From assembly GCA_017404205.1 (NCBI GenBank), contig JAFRCV010000008.1, positions 62,001 to 126,000 on the forward strand: a stretch of DNA of 64,000 nucleotides, read 5' to 3'. Positions 26,576-33,900 of the stretch are shown here, piece after piece. The position numbers and the translations under genes are program-made. Numbering within the stretch: the first letter of the stretch is position 1; every line of letters starts with the position of its first letter. The notes below the pieces were generated by a model, which searched no databases, was not told where the DNA came from, and saw only the letters and a program-made list of their open reading frames with translations. This DNA is from Erysipelotrichaceae bacterium (lineage in GTDB: Bacteria > Bacillota_I > Bacilli_A > Erysipelotrichales > Erysipelotrichaceae).

Positions 26576-27159
26576 TCACTTAAAGATAAAGCTAATTGTT
26601 TAGCTTTTTCTTTTGCTTCATTTAAGGATCTTACTCCATCATAACCTACGATGTCCATTCCATCAGCTGCTATTGAAGTATATTTCTTAAAGCCAAAGAA
26701 TGGTACAAATGATGATAAGTAATGATCAGCAGTTTCTAAAGGACTATCTTTATAGATACCGCCACGTGTTGTAAAGTAAATTAAATTATCAGCTTTACAT
26801 AGTCCTACTAAACCATTAGCACTAGTTCCAAAAGTTATACCATCTACAGATATATTTTCAATATATATTTTTAATAATGCAGGGAAGTTTAAATCCCAAA
26901 AAGGAGCAGCCATTACGACCATATCAGCTTCCGCAAATTCGTGCGCATAATCAAAACGTGGATGATCTAATTCTCCTTTTTCTAATAATTCTTGTCTTTC
27001 AAAGAAGAAGTCTCCTACAAGAGGTTTTAATTCTTCTTCTTCAAGTATTAAATGTTTTACTTCATATCCTTTTAAATTTTCAAAGAAAGCAGCAGCTAAT
27101 TGTTTTGTACGTGATTCATTTCTTCTAATACAGCAATCAATATATAAACATTTTTTCAT
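26572..27159 (-). CDS. FMN-dependent NAD(P)H oxidoreductase, flavodoxin-like fold (AzoR/NQO group)
   Basis: 195 residues, PF02525 type. N-terminal strand and phosphate loop region CLYIDCCIRRNESRTKQLAAA, then the conserved MVVMAAPFWDLNFPALLKIYI, the FMN/isoalloxazine loop, and IYFTTRGGIYKD. Such enzymes reduce quinones or azo dyes. It is coupled to the nucleoside phosphorylase gene (the stop of that gene overlaps its start, TAATG), a pairing with no obvious metabolic logic. The substrate is unknown. Confidence 0.82.
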   Translation of the reverse strand: MKKCLYIDCCIRRNESRTKQLAAAFFENLKGYEVKHLILEEEELKPLVGDFFFERQELLEKGELDHPRFDYAHEFAEADMVVMAAPFWDLNFPALLKIYIENISVDGITFGTSANGLVGLCKADNLIYFTTRGGIYKDSPLETADHYLSSFVPFFGFKKYTSIAADGMDIVGYDGVRSLNEAKEKAKQLALSLSE

Positions 27160-27890
27160 TATTTATTCTCCATTTTATAAAATGCTTCTAAAGCAACTTT
27201 AATTTCTCTTTTTTCTCCAATAGAAGTTATGCTTTCACCATCAACATAATCGCCAATCGATTCAGATGTATCTTGACCATATAAAACGACATTATTTAAT
27301 ATTGATGCACATTTTACTTTTCTTATTCTTCCTACAACAAATAATGCAGCAGACTCAAAATCGGCTCCTAATACACCAAGTTTTGACCATTTCTTTTCTT
27401 CTTCAGTATTTGAATCATGATAAAAAGTTTCATGAGAATGAATTATTCCAGTATGATAAGGAAAATCAAGTTCTTTACAAGATTCAACAATCATTTCTAA
27501 TAATTCATGGTCAGGACAAGCTGGATAGATAGAATCAACATATGCTTTTGAAACGCCATCATCTCTTATTGCGCCTTCACCAATAATTAAATCTCCTAAA
27601 GCAATATTGCTTTGTAAAGCGCCAGCAGAACCAATTCTTATCATGTATTTAACTCCTAAATGAGCCAATTCTTCACAAGCTAAAGAGGCACTAGAACCGC
27701 CAACACCTGTAGATATTGCGATAACTTTAATGCCTTTATATGAACCAATAACGCTTCTAAATTCTCGATTATACATTAATTCTTTTGGGTTTTCTAAAAA
27801 CTCTTTAATAACATCAATTCTTTTTGGATCGCCAGGCATAATAGCATATTTTGCGTCAATAGTTTCTAATTGAATATGGGCTTCTAACAT
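27159..27890 (-). CDS. nucleoside phosphorylase (purine/uridine phosphorylase family)
   Basis: 243 residues, NP-I family. MPGDPKRIDVIKEFL binds phosphate, STGVGGSSASLACEEL is the ribose/phosphate loop, RIGSAGALQSNI follows and VLGADFESAALFVVGRI is the nucleoside-binding segment. Release of the base with formation of ribose 1-phosphate is expected. Uridine phosphorylase is a little more likely than DeoD from the length and the E-S-A-A-L-F stretch, but purine specificity is not excluded. AAAGGAG precedes it; divergent from the nucleoside hydrolase operon. Confidence 0.85.
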   Translation of the reverse strand: MLEAHIQLETIDAKYAIMPGDPKRIDVIKEFLENPKELMYNREFRSVIGSYKGIKVIAISTGVGGSSASLACEELAHLGVKYMIRIGSAGALQSNIALGDLIIGEGAIRDDGVSKAYVDSIYPACPDHELLEMIVESCKELDFPYHTGIIHSHETFYHDSNTEEEKKWSKLGVLGADFESAALFVVGRIRKVKCASILNNVVLYGQDTSESIGDYVDGESITSIGEKREIKVALEAFYKMENK

Positions 27891-27918
27891 ATTATTTTTA
27901 AACTCCTTTTATACTTTT

Positions 27919-27948
27919 AGAATATCGTTTTAGTAAGTCAAGTGTCAA
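27919..27948 (-). promoter_or_regulatory. promoter of the nucleoside phosphorylase gene
   Basis: TTGACA at 27943-27948, 18-base spacer, TATTCT at 27919-27924, minus strand. The -35 abuts the divergent promoter of the nucleoside hydrolases. Confidence 0.6.
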
Positions 27949-27957
27949 TGTTATAAT
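27949..27957 (+). promoter_or_regulatory. extended -10 of the nucleoside hydrolase operon
   Basis: TGT-TATAAT, immediately next to the -35 of the divergent phosphorylase promoter. Followed by a short leader with GAAAGGA. Confidence 0.65.
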
Positions 27958-27983
27958 GATAATAGATTGAAAGGATATCTCTA

Positions 27984-28934
27984 ATGAATCAAATAAAGAA
28001 AAAAGCAATTATACTTGATGGTGATCCTGGCCATGATGATGCTATTGCATTTGTTTTAGCCGCAGCATTCAAAGATTATTTAGATATTAAAGCTATTACT
28101 GCTTGTGGTGGCAATCAAACTTTAGCAAAAACTACATTAAATTATCGAAAGATAGCTACTTTACTTGGCTTAACAAATATACCAATTGCTGCTGGTAGAG
28201 AAAAACCTCTACAAGCTGACTTAGTTATTGCGCCAAATTATCATGGTGAAAGTGGACTTGATGGTCCTAAACTTCCAGATCCTGAAGTAGAATTATCTGA
28301 ATTATCTGCTGTTGAATTAATGGCAAATGTATTAAGAGAATCTGATGAAAAAGTAACAATTGTTGCGACTGGTCCACAAACAAATGTAGCATCTTTATTG
28401 CTTGCTCATCCTGAGCTCAAAGATAAAATTGAAGCTATTTCAATTATGGGTGGAGGACTAGAACATGGTAATTGGACTTCTACTGCTGAGTTTAATATTA
28501 TTGTTGATCCCGAATCTGCTGACATTGAATTTAGAAGCGGTGTTCCAGTAATAATGGCTGGACTTGATGTCACTGAAAAAGCATATATACTTCCAAGTGA
28601 ATGGGATGTATTAAGAGGAGATAATGAGGTGGCAGATATAGTTGCTCAATGGTGCGACTTCTTCTATATTCATTTAAAAGAATTGGGTTGGCCTGGTGCG
28701 CTTATGCATGATCCTTGTTCAATTATGGTATTAGTTCATCCTGAAATATTTGTTTCAAAAGATCTATATGTTCAAATAGATACAAAAGGTGAATTCACAA
28801 GAGGAGCAACTGTTCCTGATTATCATGGCTTATTAGGACAAAAGCCTAATTGCAAATGTCTATTAGATGTTGATAGAGAATTATTTGTTAAATATTTAAT
28901 AGAAGCTTGCCAAAGCTTTAGAAAGGATGCCTAA
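27984..28934 (+). CDS. nucleoside hydrolase 1 (IunH family)
   Basis: 316 residues. Calcium-binding signature LDGDPGHDDAIAFVLA at residues about 11-26, NYRKIATLLG, ATGPQTNVASLLL, the EFNIIVDPESADIEF block and catalytic MHDPCSIMVL His. Hydrolyses N-glycosidic bonds of ribonucleosides to base and ribose; DGDPGHDDA is the form found in pyrimidine-preferring and related hydrolases, so specificity is uncertain. First of three tandem paralogues, overlapping the next by one base. Confidence 0.93.
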   Translation: MNQIKKKAIILDGDPGHDDAIAFVLAAAFKDYLDIKAITACGGNQTLAKTTLNYRKIATLLGLTNIPIAAGREKPLQADLVIAPNYHGESGLDGPKLPDPEVELSELSAVELMANVLRESDEKVTIVATGPQTNVASLLLAHPELKDKIEAISIMGGGLEHGNWTSTAEFNIIVDPESADIEFRSGVPVIMAGLDVTEKAYILPSEWDVLRGDNEVADIVAQWCDFFYIHLKELGWPGALMHDPCSIMVLVHPEIFVSKDLYVQIDTKGEFTRGATVPDYHGLLGQKPNCKCLLDVDRELFVKYLIEACQSFRKDA

Positions 28935-29878
28935 TGAACAATATAAGACCTGTTTGGATAGATACCGATACTGGAGTAGATGATGCCTTTGCTTTAGTTT
29001 CAGCTTTAAGGCTACCTAATATTGATGTTGTAGGCATTTCAACTGTTGCAGGTAATGTTGAAGTTGAAAAGACTTTTAAAAATGCTCGAAATGTAATTAG
29101 TTTATGTCAAAGAGAAGATATTAAAGTTTATAAAGGCGCTGATAAACCACTAATTGTTCCTTTACATACTGCATATGCTGTTCATGGTGAAGATGGATTA
29201 GGTGGAGTTGTTATTCCCAAATCAAAAGCTGATATTGAAAAAGAAAACGCCTATGATGCTTTATATAAAAAAGCAAAAGAATTAAATGGTGAATTAGTTG
29301 TTTGTGCTGTTGGACCTTTAACTAATATAGCGATTACAATATTTAAATATCCTGATTTTGTTAATTATGTTAAAGAGATTGTAATTATGGGAGGCTCTAT
29401 TGGTGTTGGTGGAAATACTACAATTGCTGCCGAATTTAATATTTATGTAGATCCCCACGCTGCCCAAACGGTATTTAAATCAGGACTTAAAATCACATTG
29501 TTCCCACTTGATGTAACAATGAAGACTGTGCTTACTCGTGATGAATTAGAAAGTTTAAAAGATGTCGATAATGATGTCGCAAGATTTTGTTATACATCAA
29601 GTAATGCACCAACATCTTTATATAAACATTTAGGTTTAGGTGATTTAATGTGTCTACATGATACTTGCCCACTTGTATATTTAAATAGTCCTGAATTATT
29701 TTTCGGAAAAGAAGCTGGTGTCTATGTAGAAACTTTATCTGAAATATCATTAGGAAGAACAGTTAGTGATTTATATGTTCATCGTGATGAATTGTTTGAT
29801 ACAAACGCTATGGTCATGTTAGATGTAAAACGTGATGAAGTAGCTAAAATAGTAATTGATACATTTAAAGCATATTAG
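28934..29878 (+). CDS. nucleoside hydrolase 2 (IunH family)
   Basis: 314 residues. Signature WIDTDTGVDDAFALVSAL, STVAGNVEVEKTFKNARN, AVGPLTNIAITIF, IMGGSIGVGGNTTIAAEFNI and LCLHDTCPLVYL-type His motif (CLHDTCPL) with Thr where the paralogues have Pro. The VDDA form and GGSIGVGGN loop resemble inosine/uridine-preferring enzymes. It is clearly diverged from its two neighbours, so the three genes are not a recent duplication. Confidence 0.93.
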   Translation: MNNIRPVWIDTDTGVDDAFALVSALRLPNIDVVGISTVAGNVEVEKTFKNARNVISLCQREDIKVYKGADKPLIVPLHTAYAVHGEDGLGGVVIPKSKADIEKENAYDALYKKAKELNGELVVCAVGPLTNIAITIFKYPDFVNYVKEIVIMGGSIGVGGNTTIAAEFNIYVDPHAAQTVFKSGLKITLFPLDVTMKTVLTRDELESLKDVDNDVARFCYTSSNAPTSLYKHLGLGDLMCLHDTCPLVYLNSPELFFGKEAGVYVETLSEISLGRTVSDLYVHRDELFDTNAMVMLDVKRDEVAKIVIDTFKAY

Positions 29879-29886
29879 GGGTAATT

Positions 29887-30864
29887 ATGACAAGAAAAGT
29901 AATTTTAGATGTTGATACTGGCAGTGATGATGCTGTCGCAATAATGTTAGCTGCTCTTCATCCAGCAATTGATTTATTAGCAGTTTGTTCTGTTAAGGGA
30001 AATCAATCTTTAAAAAGTACTACTGAAAATACAAAAAAAGTATTAGATTTAGTAAATAGTAAAACACCTTTGTACCAGGGCTGTAAAGAAGCTTTTGTAA
30101 GAGAAGTTTGTCCTTGGCGTATTAAATTTGAAGATCGAGCAACCATCGTTGATGAAGAAGGCAAGGAACATTTTATTCATGAAGATTTTGATATGCTTCC
30201 AAAATCTGATCGTAAAGTAGAAGATATGCCTGCTTCGATCTTTTATGTAGATTATTTAAAGAATGCTAAAGAACCAGTAACAATTGTTGCGGTAGGACCG
30301 TTAACTAATTTGGCAGTAGCTTTAGCAATTGATCCAAGCATTACTAAAAATATTGAAGAATTGGTTTTAATGGGTGGGGCAGACGATGAAGCAAATGCAA
30401 CAAGTTCAGCAGAATTTAATTTCTTTAATGATCCTGAATCAGCACAAAAGGTTTTCCAAAGTGGCATCAAAAAAATTACATTATGTCCACTTGATGTTAC
30501 TCATAAGACAATGGTCACAAAAGATGACTGTAAACGTTTTGAAGAAATTGGTACACCAGCTGCGAAGTTTGCGATTGATATGTGCTTAAAGAGAATTGAA
30601 GTACATACGCAAAGACAGCCTCTAACTTTACCAGATGCTTGTGCATTACATGATCCATTATGTGTAGCTTATCTAATTGATCCTAGTGTACTTACTGATG
30701 TTAGATACTTACACTTAGATATTTCTTTAGACGGATTAACTGATGGTGCAACAATCATCGACCATCGTTACTTCCAAGATAATAGAAATGTATATATCGC
30801 ATATGATGGTGACCGAAAGAAGTTTGTAGACATCATGTGTGATGCGTTTAAATTAAGTAAATAA
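29887..30864 (+). CDS. nucleoside hydrolase 3 (IunH family)
   Basis: 325 residues. Signature LDVDTGSDDAVAIMLAAL, VGPLTNLAVALAI, LMGGADDEANATSSAEFNFF and ALHDPLCVAYLID His motif. It carries an insertion after about residue 65 (CKEAFVREVCPWRIKFEDRA) not seen in the other two, including two extra Cys. Preceded by GGGG. Last gene of the operon; a terminator follows. Confidence 0.93.
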   Translation: MTRKVILDVDTGSDDAVAIMLAALHPAIDLLAVCSVKGNQSLKSTTENTKKVLDLVNSKTPLYQGCKEAFVREVCPWRIKFEDRATIVDEEGKEHFIHEDFDMLPKSDRKVEDMPASIFYVDYLKNAKEPVTIVAVGPLTNLAVALAIDPSITKNIEELVLMGGADDEANATSSAEFNFFNDPESAQKVFQSGIKKITLCPLDVTHKTMVTKDDCKRFEEIGTPAAKFAIDMCLKRIEVHTQRQPLTLPDACALHDPLCVAYLIDPSVLTDVRYLHLDISLDGLTDGATIIDHRYFQDNRNVYIAYDGDRKKFVDIMCDAFKLSK

Positions 30865-30870
30865 AAGAAT

Positions 30871-30902
30871 AAAGCGACAGTTATACAATTGTCGCTTTTA
30901 TT
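30871..30902 (+). terminator. terminator of the nucleoside hydrolase operon
   Basis: AAAGCGACA and TGTCGCTTT stem with a 10-base loop, then T-rich sequence. From here to 30992 I see only the upstream region of the surface protein. Confidence 0.88.
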
Positions 30903-30992
30903 ATGCATACCCACTAATAAACAAACATTTGATATAGTGTATTATCCATTAAAATAAAGATGTAAGGGAAACCGTAAAGGCGAGGTTTTATT

Positions 30993-33900
30993 ATGAGAAT
31001 TAAAAGAGTTATTTGCACATTACTAACAGTGCTATTGGTCGTTACTGGATGGCCATCACTGATTCAAGAAGTACAAGCTGATTCATACACTTGGACTGAT
31101 GAAACAAATGGAATTGTTTTTACTTATGAAGACAAAACCGATGGTAGTGTAATCATTACGAAAATCGAACCCGTTAATACAAGCACTGAAGCTGGTAACT
31201 TGGATTTAGTATTCCCAGATATCATTAACGATAAAAACGTAACAGAAATTGCTTTTGATAGCGTTAAGCAAGGCTCATTATATAAAACAGTTACATTTAA
31301 TAAATACATAACAGGAGTTCCATACCATTGGGCTCAAGGATTAACCAATGTAACAAGCATAACTTTCCCAACAGATAGCGAATGTGTAGCCTTAGCAGAA
31401 GAAGCATTTGCTGGCTGTGGTAAATTAACAACTGTAGTATTTGGAAATGGACTTAAAACAATAGGGAAAAAGCTCTTTTACCAATCTGGAAACCTTTCTT
31501 CAGTTACTTTTGGTAATAGTCTTGAATCAATAGGAGACGAAGCGTTCCAAGGCACAAAAGTTACAAACATTGTTATACCTGATAGTGTAACTAATATAGG
31601 TGAAAAAGCATTTTATAGTTGTACCTCACTTGCTACTTTAACCCTAGGATCAGGACTTACAAGTATAGGGGAAGGAGCCTTCCGTAGAATTGCTATATCT
31701 GAACTTGTTCTTCCAAATTCTCTTACAACATTAGGTGTAGATGCTTTTAGAGATATTGGTAATCTAACTTCAATAACATGGCCACAAGGAAACGCAATGT
31801 TTAATACAGTTGATGGATTTAATGGTTGTAGTGCACTTTCTAATGATGTTTTATCAAGTATTCCTTCAACAGTAACTACAATTGCGGATTACGCTTTTGC
31901 AAACTGTCACTTCACTACGGTTACAATTCCACAATCTGTAGAATACGTAGGAGAGTATGCTTTTTCAACTAACTCTTATCTTGAGAGTATTGTAATAAAA
32001 GAAAGTAATGCACCACTTACTATAGATGAATATGCATTTAAAGAAACTTCAAAATTAGTAAGCAAAGACATTATTCTTCCAGAACGTGTAAGCGTGTTAA
32101 AAGACAATGCCTTTGGTTTTGGATATAACACAAATAATACTTTCACGATTTATAACAAAAACATAGTAATAGAAGGAGATCCATGGGACAAAACTCGTTG
32201 GACAACAATAAAGTATCCTTCAGATTTAACTTCTGAAACATCTCCAACATTTATAACATATAAAACAAATAGGGAAGCAAATCCTGGAGACTATCCATTT
32301 GCTTTTGAAACTTTTAATATTATTCAAACTTACACAGTAAGTGGAACAATACCAAATGGTGCTATTTTAACTGCAAATGTAAATGGTACGATTACTTCTC
32401 CAACTCTTACAAGTGGAAGTTTCTCTTTTGAAGCAAATAGTGGAAGTTATGTATCACTTACTATTAGTTTAGATAAATACCAAGATTATGTTTTAACTAA
32501 AAAATCTAGTGAATTTACTTCTGATTTGACGATAGCTGTTAGTATTGCGGATATGGTACCTGTAAGTACTTCTGGAATTCTTGAAATACTTACTGAAGGT
32601 GATGGTGCCATGGATGCAAATGTTTCTATATTTGCATCTGATGGTTCTATAGCAGCTTCTGGCGTTGCAACAGGAGGATTGTTTGTTTCACCTTCATTAA
32701 AACAAGGATCATATACAGTAGTAGCAATTGCTAAAAACTCATATATATCATCTATAACTTCATTAACAAGCTTTGATGAATTAGGTCTTAAAGCTTCTGA
32801 TTACGCAAGAGTAAATGCAATGATTACTGCTGGAGGAACTGCAAAAACAACTCTTAATGTTCCTAATGTCAGTGTTGCTGATTATTCTACTTGGGTTGAC
32901 AGTGTTGGAAGTTTTGTAGATATTGATAGATCAATTGTTACTCTAGGTATGGAATTCTATGCCGATGTATATTATAGAATGGCAGATGACAAAAATGCCG
33001 ATGAAGTTAGAATTGTTATTCCTTCTGGCTTTGATGTTGTATCAGTTACATCTGAATCTACTAAGTATAATGTTTCTGCAATATATAACGCAGGTGTTAT
33101 AACTTTATCAGAATTAAGTGGAAAAGATAAATCTTCTGGTACTGTATATGTTGGTTTAAGATCACAAAAAACTGGTAGTTTTGCAATTAGTGCATCTGTT
33201 ACATCTAGCGATGTAACGATTCCTATCGGAAGTAAGGATTTTGCAGTAGATTCAATAATGATGAAACTTTCTTCTGAATTATTAACTTCTAGAGAGTTTG
33301 GTGTGACTATATATGCTCAACCAGGAAAAACAATAAAATTAAAACCAGGAATTGGTGACGAAATCGTTCTTGGTACTGCAAATAAACTTGGTTATTTAAA
33401 AGCTACTGCAGAACTTCCAACAGATAGCATACCAGGAATTTCATATGGTGTTATTGCAACTGTAACTGATGATGAAGGAACACATAGCGATGTTTCATAT
33501 GTATATCTTGTAGAAGAATCAACATCGATTAAAGATTTCTATTTTATCCATGGTAATCGCCAATATTATCTTGCACAAAACGGAGTCAATAAATCTGGTG
33601 GTTTCTATAACTATATTTCAGACGGAAGTGAAGCAAGTAAAAACTGGACGTTTGGAGTAACTTTTGAAAGTATAACAGCTATATCTGGTAATGTTACTGT
33701 TTCAATAAAGATGGAAGATGGTAGCTTTAGAGACTTAGTATTATCAAAAGTAAGTTCAACTGTACAAAACGGAAAAGTACTAACAGTATATGCAGGAAAT
33801 ATTTATTTAGGTACTGGTGAATATCACGTATTTGATAGTTCAATGATTCCAGCAGGTTTTAATGTTAACTATGAAAGTGAATTTGTTCCTATGGAAACAA

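Noticed and set aside
30930-30990. A c-di-GMP-type riboswitch before the surface protein (GGGAAACC near 30967)
   Set aside because: Too short, and no second helix or the conserved core is present; only a GNRA-like tetraloop match.
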